Shown here: in pieces, positions 51,958-63,064 of the stretch | Layout: each line of letters begins with the position of its first letter | Numbering within the stretch: position 1 is the stretch's first letter | Origin: Vespula vulgaris | Lineage: Eukaryota > Arthropoda > Insecta > Hymenoptera > Vespidae | DNA: 64,000 bases | Assembly: GCF_905475345.1 (NCBI RefSeq) | Contig: NC_066590.1 | Location: forward strand, 8,842,501-8,906,500 | Direction: 5' to 3' | Notes under the pieces: generated by a model | Seen by the model: the letters and a program-made list of their open reading frames with translations, nothing else | What the model was told of the DNA's origin: nothing | Database searches by the model: none | Made by a program: the position numbers and the translations under genes

Positions 51958-53172
51958 GTTTAATAATATAGAGAATCATTAGCGGTAACACATCGTGCAT
52001 CAAATAATTGATAATTAGGGTAATGCATCGAATTAACGTTAAGGCGATGGGCTATAATATTTGTATAAATAAACAAAAGAAACAAAAACAGAAAAAGAGA
52101 AAAGAGAAGAAACAATTCGGCATTAATAGTATTCACATAAATATCAAAAAATATAAATAATTCATTTCGTTTAACTCCTCTAACCAAATCATAACGAATT
52201 GTATATAAACTTTTAGATCCCCTTTCTCTTCGGATCGTTTGTAACAGTAGAAAACTAGTCTCTCATGGATGATAAATTTAATGTTCGCTGACTCGTTGAA
52301 AATTTGATCCGATCGTAGATCCAGAGAATTCTATGGAATCATTTTATGTCGGTCATGTATCAATGTCATTCGGCGAAAACGCGACGTTCGACGTTCGTGT
52401 CCGCGAAACTTTTACTTTTCCATTCCACGCTCTGTTTACATCGTGGATCAAAGTGATTTTGTCACGGTCTGATCTTCGAACGGGAGAAAGATCGAAATAC
52501 TTTGATCGGATAATTCGATTTTTATGATCGCATTTGTGATATTTATATTTTATTAAGCTTAGTTTTAATAAGATCGATATTCATGGATTCGTTCGACTAA
52601 TCGTACTTTTTCTAACGCGCTACTAAAAATGAAACGTTCATTGTAAAAAGAACGACTTGCAAATAACATAGATACAAACATACATTCATAGACGGTCGAA
52701 AGCGACACACTTGCCTAATTCGATGACCCACGATAAACGTACTTACTTATACGTTGTCGCCTTTTACCGTAAAGAATTTCCGCATTTACGAATGCGGAGA
52801 GACCCGTTTAGCCTCGTCGTTCGATGTTCGTTAACGTTTACATACATACCTTTGTTACTTTGGAAAGGAAAATGTATAAATGAAAGGTATATTTGTTTCG
52901 TTAAGATTTGAATTTACTTATCGGCCAATACAACGTGAGTCATAAGATAAATAAACGAACGTGAAAAAAAAGAAGTAGAATGACGCGATATATTATTACT
53001 AATTTCTTCGATTTAAACCATCGAACGAAAAAGAAGTCTTAACGAATTTCTTTTCTCTGTAATTTCAGTGTATCCTCAGAAACAGCAGTACGCGTATGCA
53101 GGTTATCCAGCACCAGCAGCGTATCCAGGACCGTATTATCATGGATCGCAGTACGGACCATACAATTATTGA
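37495..53172 (+). CDS. Claudin/PMP22-superfamily four-TM protein with mutually exclusive TM4 exons
   Basis: Exons: 37495-37620, 42816-42939, 49727-49837, 50094-50231, 50367-50464, then EITHER 50937-51102 OR 51174-51339, then 53069-53172. Either path gives 867 nt, 288 aa. TM1 is in exon 1 (LATITGIIATALLAIAF) and is followed by DNWLY. The first extracellular loop has QGLFRICYP and a second Cys (ETHCMNIDYF), like the claudin GLW-C-C signature. TM2 is SVIALFMVGFLAIFSAFW, TM3 is ILMLFACLLSAGGMGLW, and TM4 comes from the alternative exon. The tail is Tyr/Pro/Gly-rich and ends PYNY. Stargazin/GSG1-like and Clc-like families share this topology, so it could be a junction protein or a channel-auxiliary subunit. 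I do not recognise the exact orthologue. Confidence 0.82.
37621..42815 (+). other. Intron 1 of the claudin-like gene
   Basis: 5195 bp, gttcgt...ttcag. No exon recognised. It holds CT tracts at 38455-38490 and 38630-38650, a TA/TG repeat at 42128-42190, and less AT-rich islands at about 40340-40560 and 41820-41990 that might be regulatory. Words resembling Pho/YY1 sites (AAGATGGCCG) occur at about 40832 and, inverted, at 42226-42236. Confidence 0.7.
44883..45020 (+). repeat. Two-copy 80-bp tandem duplication in intron 2
   Basis: The word gggaagaat plus about 55 bp of flanking sequence is repeated 80 bp apart (44911 and 44991) with only a few differences, implying a recent duplication. Confidence 0.9.
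45784..46345. mobile_element. Probable mariner-type MITE, nested, without transposase
   Basis: The left end at 45784 reads TTAGGTTGGTCAATAAATAA then ATCGGAAT, like Tc1/mariner terminal repeats. A related forward end is at 46018-46068 (TTGATTGATCAATGAGTAAC, then GTCGGAATTTTTAG). Two related inverted ends lie at 46230-46275 (reverse complement: GTTGACCAATGAATAATGTC) and 46297-46345 (TTGACCAATAAGTAATAG). Two direct plus two inverted ends suggest one element inside another. There is no transposase frame. Exact ends and the TA target duplication are uncertain. Confidence 0.55.
50937..51102 (+). other. Alternative TM4 exon 6a of the claudin-like gene
   Basis: 166 nt, acceptor ctcgtag, donor gtgaaa. 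It encodes VLKDNTAQWYDWSFYMAW... and ends QYIMP plus one base. It enters in phase 0 and leaves in phase 1, the same as exon 6b. Confidence 0.88.
51174..51339 (+). other. Alternative TM4 exon 6b of the claudin-like gene
   Basis: 166 nt, acceptor ttctag, donor gtacat. It encodes VLKDNSLISYDWSYVVAW... and ends QYLMP plus one base. By my hand count 30 of 55 residues match exon 6a. It lies only 71 bp after 6a. Confidence 0.88.
51879..51957. repeat. (AAT)n trinucleotide array
   Basis: About 26 perfect AAT units in the intron between exon 6b and the last exon. Confidence 0.93.
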
Positions 53173-54650
53173 AATTTTCAAAACTCATCGAAGATCATTT
53201 GAAGTGGGATGAATTTTTAGATTCCATTGATTTTGATGTATGCCAGGGGCATACATTCATCGTATATAATCAGTCAATCAATCAGTCGATCAATTAATCA
53301 ATCAATCAATCAATCTCTCTCTCTCTCTCTTCCTCCAAAATGGCGGAGGAAAGAAGAAGAATCGAAGGACTTACGAACATGACTCAAGAAAAATCGAGTC
53401 CGACGAGCGAGATTAAAAAGAAAGAACGAACAAATCGAAAAAAAAGAAAAGAAAAGAAGCAAACAAAACAAAACGAAACGAAACAAGAAATACTAAGTGC
53501 CGTCCTGTGCCTCGTTTTCTAGAACTCGAATAATCGAGTTGTACGAACGTTTTCTAAGGTCGTTCGCGTGGCTGACTTCCGGTGTGCGATGCATAATCCT
53601 CTTCGGAAGATGCCCCTTTCGAGCTATGATACGCTCCGTTTCCTTTTTTAACGCAAAAACAAAAAGTAGCACGAAGGAAAAGTTTACATGGCACGATGCT
53701 CTCTTGCGAGGTCGTTCGATCGCCTAACATTTTCTGTACTTATCGTTAGTTAGGAATGAGGTGATTTCATAATTTCTTTTTCCTCATCTCTTTTTTTATC
53801 TTTATCTTTATCTTTATCTTTCCAAGATAATGTCGCAACTGTACGATCTTTATGCTCTATATATATATATATATCTTTTTTTGTAAATTATTATTTAAAA
53901 ACGTACCGCGATTCCATTTCGAAGATCGTAGTTTTGGAGGTTAGGTTTCACTTTCGTCGTTTTCCCTCCAAGGATATGTATATTTACGTATTTACGTATG
54001 CTCTACATACGTATGTATGTTTGAAAAGAACATACATATTAGTTATTGGTTTGAAATGATTTGTTAAACATAGATTTTCTTTCATTCATTCTTACGAGAA
54101 TCAATGAACCGACTGAATTTCATTCGAATTGCATAAATAAGATGGAAATCTATCGTTTGTTGCATTTTTATTCAGACAAGGAGGGATCATTTTCGATCGT
54201 CACTCATTCGCGAGACTCTCTCTCTTTCTCTCTCTCTCTTTTTCTCTCTCTGTCTCTCTCTCTCTCTCTCTCTATCTATCGTCTAGTTATTTTGATACAT
54301 AGATATGTAAGATTTTTCATTCGAGATAGGCAAATCACGTATTTAAGTAAAACCATTAACAATACTTTGAATCACTATTGAAAAAATTACTATTCTGATT
54401 ATTTCTGTCTTTGATATCGATTTATAGGCCTTTATTTAGATTCGAGATTGTAAATCTAAATTAGGTCTAAAATAAAAGACGTGGTGCTCCAACATAAAGA
54501 AGAGTGATTTTTTCGTGTAATACGTTTATCTTTTTTTTTTATTTTTTTTTTCTTGCAATTTATGCTTTACCTATCCTCTCGCTCACCACGATGGTACCTT
54601 AATGTAAGGCGTTATTGAATAAAAAGAAACAAAAGAAGTAATCTATTTAG
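53173..54650 (+). other. Probable 3' UTR of the claudin-like gene
   Basis: No coding frame. It contains AATC tetramers (53268-53313), a GGAGG-flanked AAAATGGCGG word (53337), ATCTTT units (53797-53822) and CT tracts (54220-54275). The AATAAA at 54618-54623 is a plausible polyA signal, which would make a 3' UTR of about 1.45 kb. Confidence 0.45.
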
Positions 54651-55817
54651 CATACATTTATAATGTGAATAAATGGACGAAAGAAAAGTATTTCCTTTTT
54701 GCATTTACATGTATATATAATATGTGTATATGTGTATGTGCATATATATATATATATATCATATACCATATATCGTATATCGTATATCGCTCATATATAT
54801 GTATATGTGTGTGTATATGTATATATACATGTATATATACATGTATATAATATATATATGTATATGTTGTGTGTGTGTGTGTGTGTCATCTACGATAGTT
54901 TATTACCAGGAGTAAAAATAGTATAAATGATTTGATATTTATAACTCGAGTGACATTACGTAATATGTATAATGATTTATCTCTTTTTTTTTATAAATTT
55001 TACAATAGTATAACGAAAGAATATTTACGAAATAGTACGATCTGTTTTTCCCCTTTCCTATATCTTTTTTATTATAAATATGCACGTATATTCGTTTTTT
55101 GGGTACGTGTATATACGATATGTATATATGTATATATGCAACATCTAATCTAACACATTCTAATAAATCAAGTGTAATATATAGTTTACTACTATTTTAA
55201 TATTAGGATCCTTCGGCAGATGATCATCATCGTAAATGGAAAATCAAATTTACAGAGATCAAAGAAAGTATTATGAAAAGCAAATTTTTTTTGTAAAAAT
55301 ATATTTCTCGATTTAAATTTTTTATTGCAAAAGATTCCATTCAATCATGATCATAACCTTTTTGAATTTCTCGCGTTACGGTACCAAACTTTCAATGAGA
55401 TCGATTGACTCGCCATCTACAGGCAAAATTGTACTATTACGGTACGTATATGTACATATATATATATTTTTGTTTCATTATGTTACGTTAGATCAAAATT
55501 AGAAGGCAATCGTATTAGCATCACGTTTAAAAGTGAAAAAGTATTCTAATTAATTTATTCATTACTCGTTAAAGATTTTTAATTATTTAGAATTATCATC
55601 GTCATTTTTTACTCTACTTTCTTGCTTGTTTTATATCAATAATACAGTGATACTTTCATATAGTTATTATTTATTAAAATATAAGTTCTATTACAAGATC
55701 GATATACGATTAAACTAACAAAAATGTCATTTATAATATTTTCAAGACAACCATAATTACATAACCATGATTATTCTTTTTTTAGTTTATCCAGCATTGA
55801 ATCATAAGGTTTATCTT
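54651..55817. other. Intergenic spacer between claudin-like and odorant receptor genes
   Basis: AT-rich with TA/TG/ACATAT repeats at 54710-54890. No gene seen. It holds an inverted TAGATGGCG word (55411-55419). Confidence 0.6.
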
Positions 55818-55908
55818 TCATTGCATTGTTCGAAGAATCGTAAAATATGATACTGATTTATTAACGACCTTCAGTTTAAAAATGAAACGTAGTAAACATA
55901 TTTATCGA

Positions 55909-55951
<43 letters not shown>

Positions 55952-56816
55952 GTTATATATATACATATGTTGTATAAAATAAAATTAAAAAAATTATATA
56001 TATATATATAATTAACAGTGTATAAATATATCATATATAAGTACTTACCGCGGCAAAACATTCGAAACATAAGACGAGCAGTTTACCAGCCGTGAGTTTT
56101 GAAGTCTCCAAAGTTTTTATTAACATTATTCCAATCAACTTCTTTGATTTCACCGAGGTTCTATACCAAGCAGCTTTGCATCTATTTATGTTACCTGCGA
56201 TTTAATATTTTTCTTTTCTCTCTTTTTTTTTTTCTTAGAAAAATCATTAAACTCCAAAGAAAGTATATAAACTTACATAGATTCGTGTATTAGAGCACTA
56301 TGATCTATTAGTTGCTGTGCTTGCCAACATTCGAAAAACAGATGAAGAAGTTGAGCTAACGCTAATAGCATTAATCTAATAAATTCGAACATTTCATCAG
56401 CGTATAATACTATCTGTAAAAGAATAATTTCATTTTAGAATTGATTAAAATTGTAATGTAATCTGTAGATTTTAATATACATAGTAAAATGATATACCTG
56501 TGTACCCGTAATGCTCATATTAATCATATTGTAACCTAATTGAAGGAAAAAATACGTTGAATATATAGATTCGATACGATCGACGAAACTGCAACATCGA
56601 CAATTTTTTATATTAAAAATATTCAATATTCTAGTTATAATTATAAGAAATATTACTACTCGATACTAACTCGATTATTTCTTTATGTTGACGAATGCAA
56701 CTAATGATTCTCCAATAAGCTTTGTCATCTAAGTTAAGATCTGATTTTTCGTTCTCGGTATCTGCCATATGTTCTAAATGATATCTATTCCAATGTTATT
56801 ATAATTTACTCGAATA

Positions 56817-56903
<87 letters not shown>

Positions 56904-57052
56904 AACTATGTTATGTTATGTAAATAATAATAATTGTCTAATCATAGAAACTTTGGATATACATATATGTGTATGTATGTATATATGTATGTACATGATA
57001 TATATATGTTTAATATATATATATATGTAATTTATTTAATTATATGCTATAA

Positions 57053-57095
<43 letters not shown>

Positions 57096-57184
57096 GTACT
57101 TATATATGTAATTTGTTATATATACATACATAATATGTAATATTTTATATATAATTATGTATGTATGTGATTGTGTGTGTATAT

Positions 57185-57222
<38 letters not shown>

Positions 57223-58148
57223 CTTACCCAAGGATTGCGAACATCGCACAGCTATGTTGAATGAATTTTATGAACATGGTATCCACTGCAATTATTATGA
57301 GAATATGTGCGATAACGCATATATAACAATGGATCAGTATAATATAATAATGTTTTTTAACATCGATCAGAGAGAGGTAATCCACTTCGAAAGGTACAAT
57401 CGATTTATCACTTGTTTCTGAATCTTCAGTTATGATTTTGAATATAGGAAACATAATAAATGTTAACGATGTCATTATCATGCAACCTATGTGAATGTAC
57501 ATATCTATGTAAACATAGAATCAACGTATAAATATAAAAATTGTGATATAATATATTTTAAATTACATGCGTAAATTAAAGTTAATTGTCTACCACGTTC
57601 ACTGTAACTTCGTAAAATTCGAATTTCTTCTTCTCCGGTGATCAAGTTCCAATTTTTAATCATTTTCAAAAGTAACGTTTTAATCTGTAACTTCGATTGT
57701 GATCGGAACGATCACAGAACAACGTATTTTATAATCTTAATAAATAAATAGACGGATAGGTGCATATATACATACATTCTTAGCGTGATAAACCATATTA
57801 ATCACTTTAACACCACACCCTATGGCTACTGTCATTGTCGGTATACACTTCAAAATGTTAATCGTATCGATTCGAGTTAATTTTATAGCAGCGAAAAGCT
57901 ATTCGTAATTCGTGAAAGAACGTTTAAGTGAAAATTGTTAATAAGTTTTTATGAAACTTGTCAAGACAATGAAATTATTATTATTTTACCTGCGGAATTA
58001 AGATACTTTCTGCTATTACAAAGCTCATAGTTAAGCAAACAATTTTTGAGAAGATCGATTGATAGGGCCATAATCCAATAATTTGTAAAAATCTTACGTT
58101 GATATGATAATAGTACGTATGAAAAAATTCGTTAGGTATTTCCGTCAT
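55818..58148 (-). CDS. Insect odorant receptor (7TM_6), intact, nine exons
   Basis: Insect odorant receptors are seven-TM ligand-gated channel subunits that work with Orco in olfactory neurons. Exons: 57990-58148, 57776-57898, 57594-57684, 57228-57486, 56671-56784, 56498-56588, 56277-56413, 56049-56181 and 55818-55868, totalling 1158 nt, 385 aa. The N-terminus has IIGLWPYQS. The centre has HYYIILIHCYICVIAHILI and FIQHSCAMFAILGYHLEHM. The C-terminal half has HKEIIDFVDRIESIYS, NMINMSITGTQ, the ECWQAQQL family motif, AAWYRTSVKSKK, and a final VVNKSVSYFTILRTMQ. Intron phases are 0,0,1,2,2,0,2,0. In exon 8 the acceptor at 56182 was chosen because the alternative cgcag gives an immediate stop. It is tandem to a related pseudogene upstream. 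Nine coding exons recall the hymenopteran 9-exon clade, but no tree was made. Confidence 0.93.
55915..55949. repeat. (TA)n microsatellite in the last intron of the intact odorant receptor
   Basis: TA run of about 34 bp between exons 8 and 9. Confidence 0.88.
56817..56901. repeat. (GA)n microsatellite in an odorant receptor intron
   Basis: About 80 bp of pure GA in the 443-bp intron between exons 4 and 5. TA runs at 57056-57092 and 57196-57219 share the intron. Confidence 0.92.
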
Positions 58149-58618
58149 CGTTGGTAGACTGACTATAGAATTAGATTTTCTTTCTAATAGTCTTGTCTCC
58201 TACTATGTAAGAATTAAAGATTCTCTCGCTAAGGTCTTTCCGTCATCGATTATTTCAAAACGGAAAGAATTATACCTCTAACAGGAAGATTTTGCATATT
58301 TAAATCAAAAGAGTCTCCGACTTTCTTTAGAACATTTCTAATGCCTTTTATATATGCGAAGTTAATTTGAAGTAACGTTTATTGAAGTATAATCAATAGT
58401 CTCAAAGATTTTGCGTTAATTTATTCTCTTTTATTCGTCCGTATTGTAGTCGACTATGAAAGAAGCTTTTGTATGACACGTCAAGAAAATCGAAAGAAGG
58501 ACTAGAAAGAGAACATGAAGATAGAAATAAGAAAAAGAAATAGAGAAGAGAGAAAGAAAGGGAGAGAAAGAGAAAGAGGGTGAAAAAGAGGAAGAGAGAG
58601 TGAGAGAAAGAGGGTGAA

Positions 58619-58650
<32 letters not shown>

Positions 58651-58885
58651 TGAAAGAAAGAGGGTGAAAGAGAAGGACAGAGAAAGAGAGAGATAGATTT
58701 ATAGATCGAAGAATATAAGAATGATACGAAGAAATATAAGAAAATTGAACTATCTTTAGAAACGTAATGTACCTAACTATATTTTATCACAGTTATTTTA
58801 TTTATTTATTAGTTATATAATCTGCTATCTCTCACAATCGAAATAGATTATTCTATTTACTATTTGCTATTTCGCATGTAATAAT
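58149..58885. other. Spacer between the tandem odorant receptors
   Basis: 737 bp. A purine-rich AG/GAAA stretch occupies about 58490-58700. No exon seen. It should contain the promoter of the intact receptor and the 3' end of the pseudogene. Confidence 0.6.
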
Positions 58886-61800
58886 TCAATGCATTGATTG
58901 CAATACGGTGAAATAAGACATCGCCGTTCGTAATAACTTTGAGTAAAAAAAAAAAAGAAAAAGATGGATAATTTAAATTCGTTGATTTCTTATATAAGAC
59001 CAAGCTATATTCAAATACAAAATCTTACCGAACTGAATGTTTCTATGGAGAAAGTCATTAAATTCATTGCTGTTATCTCGCATGGTTTCAAAGATCTAAT
59101 TATGATTAAGGTAAGAATTTTCTTGCAACGAGTTGAAGTATAGTACCAATGTCCTTGATTCCTGAAATTATTCAATATTTAAAAAGAAATATTTATATTT
59201 TATTTATAATATTTATATATATACATATATATATGTATATAATGATAATGAAATATTTATTTTAAATATAAATATAAATATTATATATTTATATATAAAT
59301 ATATATATATATATCTAAATGTTTTAATATTAATATATATTTTAATTCTAAATATATAAATGTAATGTATATATAAAATATAAATATTTTACTTAATGTA
59401 TTATATATATTTTATATAATATATCAGAAGTATTATTAAAGTTTTGTATACATATTCTATAAGATCTATTTTAGAATATATATGAAATTGTATAAATATT
59501 TATTAAAATTTAAATAGATTTAACGTGACGAATTTAACTCACACGCCCTCGTAAGGCATATTACTACAATTCAATAAGCGCTGTGCTTGCCAGCATTGCC
59601 AGAATATTTGTATAAGTATAGAGATAAAAAGACTGCCGTATCACACAGCTTCATTTATTTGATCGGAATGCATTAGTACCTGTAGAGTGATAAATAGTTC
59701 ATTTTTATTAGATTAAACAGTAATTTTTGTTATAACAAAAATAATTTTTCTAATTACATATAATATTTATTTTATCGTTTTACCTGAGTACCAGAAACGG
59801 CTAAAATTAACACGAATAATCCCAAGTTAAATAAATAACTAACCGAGAATGATCCATCTATGAACTCGGAAAATCTATAAAATTGTAATTTCAAATTGAA
59901 TTGAAAAAAGACAAAATAATTTAATATTGATACGAACTCTATAACTTTAATATGTTTTCGTAGACAATCTCAAATTCAAAGCAATATGATAATTATTATC
60001 ATCGACCCTTTTAATATTCAGATCAACGTCCAAACGTTCTTCATTGCCAATATGTTCCAATTGATATCTGAAAAAACTTGTTAAATTTTACTAGCTGTTA
60101 ATTATTAATTAAGAGAAGGATATATTTGATATATGTATATATATATATATTTTTCAATTATTGAAAAAAAGATTTTAACTTTTTAAGTTACAATATCAAT
60201 TAATCATATTGTAATATATTGTATCAAAAAAGTTGTTACAAGAAAAAAAAATAAAAAATTATCGATTCATAAAAGAGCCGTTTGATATAACGTTTTGAAA
60301 TAAATGGCACTTCTAAAGAATGTTTATATTTTCGATTAGTCTTCTATATAAACAGGATCATCAGATACTTACCCGATTACGGAAAATAATCCACAGGCGT
60401 GTTGAATAAACGAGATGTATATTAAATTTATGGAAGATAAAATGAGCATATGGGAAAATACGGAAACGTAACAATGAAATAGTATCTCGTAATAATATTT
60501 TTCTATATCGATGCCATATCGCACGCGATACGGAACAGTAGAGATTATATTTGTTGAATTATCAGAATTGAAGCTCAGCACGATTGATTGCAGCAAAAAC
60601 ATGAAGCCGGTAAATGACGCGTGAACTGTAACAAAATGAAAAATAAGAAAAAATAAGTAAACTCAATTTTAGTTTGACCTATTCTCCATTAATATTATAA
60701 TACTTTTTTTTCTCCTATTCATCGGAGAATTAAATAGGAGCTCTGCATGGTTTAATCTTCTTCTTTTATATTTAAGAGCACTAGACACGCGCAATGGTAC
60801 ATGTTTTCAGTACACCTGCTGTTTGAATTTTATCATGTTTGTTTGGATATAGATTTAGTGTTTTCGTTTGTTTGTATATAATTGTATATATGTTTGTTTG
60901 TTTGTCGTATATCTATGAACTCTTTGTCTCTTTCGTTCATGTTTATTGTTAGTTTTTCTTTACATGATTTGGAGTATAGCTTATAGAATTCTGTGAATTC
61001 CGTTTGTTTTTATAGGTATACGTTTTCTAGATCGATATAAGCCCATTTTATTGTTCCAAATGAACTAATCATTAATACTATTAAGTATAAATTTCTTATT
61101 TTGAATACTAAATTTTTAGCTATAATTTTTGTTCTAAACGTTACTGCGAATCTAGTTCCATACTATGGCCTCAGATGTTCTTTAATGTCTATACGGTGTG
61201 TTATCGTGTTTTTTTTTTTGAAAACTGGGATATTTTTATGTTTCAGGTTTTTTCATCAAATATGTTGTAGTGTTTGTGTTTCATTTTTAGTTCATTTGTT
61301 TTTCTGAATGTGTAATTATTATCATTATTATTACAGTAATCGTATCGTTTATTATCTTACATAAGTAAACGAAAGCTAACTTTTGTCCTTGAACGGTAAA
61401 CGCCTTCAATAGCTCAATTTCCGCATTCGAAGATAAATCTTGCCAATCCTCAGCGATTCTATCGATACATTTCTTCTGTGTACATTCCATGGGAGAATTA
61501 TTAACGACATAATTATTATTGAAATGATTTATGTGAATCACATACCTTTTCCGAATTGAATAGAAGGCCTATGAATTTTATTCCAACAATGATGGATATC
61601 AATAAATTAGGTATACAATCCATCACTTCGTTTAAATCTGTTCGAATTTGTATTACCTCTATTAACTAGATTGAAAAAAAATTAGTACATTTCAACAGAG
61701 AGATTTTCTATTTTTTTGTTGTTAATTTGTCTTTTTTTCATTCTCATATATCTTTACTGATGATTGTATATATATATTATATATTATATATTACACACAC

Positions 61801-62008
61801 ACGCACGCATACGTACACAGCTCGCACGCAAATGTGTAAATACCTGTCCAACGAGTATCCCTTCGCTTAAGAATATTGTCATCGTTATAAAAAAATATTT
61901 AGCGAAAAACGATTGATAAGGCCAGAGACCGCATATACGCATAAAGAATTGTAAAAGTTTGTAATACTCTTTGTAATCGCCTTTGTGATAGAAATCCGAC
62001 GACTTCAT
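58886..62008 (-). pseudogene. Odorant receptor pseudogene, nine exons, one frameshift and one in-frame stop
   Basis: Exons: 61844-62008, 61546-61665, 61361-61475, 60373-60625, 59938-60067, 59784-59874, 59543-59679, 59029-59161 and 58886-58936. Exons 6 to 9 have exactly the lengths of the intact neighbour (91, 137, 133, 51 nt) and all splice sites look functional. Recognisable parts: RICGLWPYQS, KCIDRIAEDWQDL, YYYEILFHCYVSVFSHMLI, FSEFIDGSFSVSYL, QCWQAQRL, CEITAMNLMTFSIETFSS and a final LLRTAMSYFTVLQSMH. Lesions: exon 5 is 130 nt, one base out of phase, shifting frame around HIALN before the conserved CLRKHIKVIE; exon 7 has TGA after NEAV. Intron 3 is 735 bp, against 107 bp in the neighbour. 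Two separate lesions argue against sequencing error, though that is not excluded. Confidence 0.88.
60700..61320 (-). mobile_element. Possible decayed retroelement fragment inside intron 3 of the pseudogene
   Basis: About 630 bp of extra DNA compared with the neighbouring gene's intron, with a different composition (T/G-rich on +, repeated TGTTTG). On the minus strand, broken frames read NIKIS / VFKKKNTI (about 61190-61245) and NKHDKIQTAGVLKTC (about 60800-60850). These resemble the stretch between the reverse transcriptase end and the GIY-YIG domain of Penelope-like elements. The match is weak and from memory. Confidence 0.25.
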
Positions 62009-63064
62009 GTTCTTCCTACCGTGTGTATTACAATATTAAATCTTTTCTTTGATCTTTTCTTTTTTTTAGATGATAATAAGTAATTCTCTTTTGGGTGACA
62101 AAGGGATTGCTATAAGAGATAAAAGAGACTTATAATAGTAACCTCGGCCTATTAAAACTTCCTGCATTGTTAATAATTAATTATTGGCGGTGTTACGTTA
62201 GAAAATAGAGTTTATGCTACGTAGAACAGAAAGGACTTGCGCGTTTACTTTGACAAATTCCATGTAATATATTCTTTGTCCAATTTTTAAGCTTAGAATT
62301 TATTAGAAGCTAAGGAATCAATTTTAAGCAGTTATTTTGATTTAGTTGATGAAATCAACGTTCAGAGAGAGGTTATCGACGGAAAGTTCAATATTACGAT
62401 AATTTAAAGCTATTTCAAGATTAATGTCTGGTTATTAATAAAATGATATACGTAATAATTTTTATTTTCGCAAATAGTACTTCTGTTCGTAGTCATCAAT
62501 TAAAGAAGTTTAAAAAATCGGGTAAGAAGTTAAAAATAAAATGATTTTGATATAAATGTCTTTCAACAAAGAAAAAATATATTACTAATAATATTGTAAT
62601 ATTCATAATGACATGTGTTAATTAATATTTAAATGCATGTATGATATAAGCAAAATAAAAGGAAGATTTTTGATATGTTTTATCATCACTTTGTCCTAGT
62701 AGAATATTAACTCAATAAAAATAGTAAGTAATTTCTTTTTTTTTAATTAATAATATTTTGTTTAGATCGTACAAGCTATTATCACGTGCATTTCGTTATT
62801 CATTCGAAAATAAATTAAAATCTATAAAGAATGATTATTGAAAGGAAATATATTTCTAAAAAAGAAAGAGAAAAAAAAATATGTTAACAACACATTGTAA
62901 AAGTAAGCAGCATGCGATTGTTTATTTCCCATTGTTTCTATGCTTCCTGATAATACAGGAATATTTACTACAGTAATAATAAGAATATGATAAAAGTATA
63001 AGTACCAAAAGGATTATGGTGCACATCTCTGTAGATTATTTATAATTGTTTGTTCTTATTTTTC
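62009..63064. other. Spacer between the odorant receptor pseudogene and the KICS2-like gene
   Basis: AT-rich, about 1.05 kb, with no coding frame. The end nearer 63064 should hold the KICS2-like 3' UTR. Confidence 0.6.

Noticed and set aside
56182..56205. Alternative cgcag acceptor for exon 8 of the intact odorant receptor
   Set aside because: It would give a stop codon at once; the acceptor at 56182 keeps frame and the family motif, so the gene is not a pseudogene.
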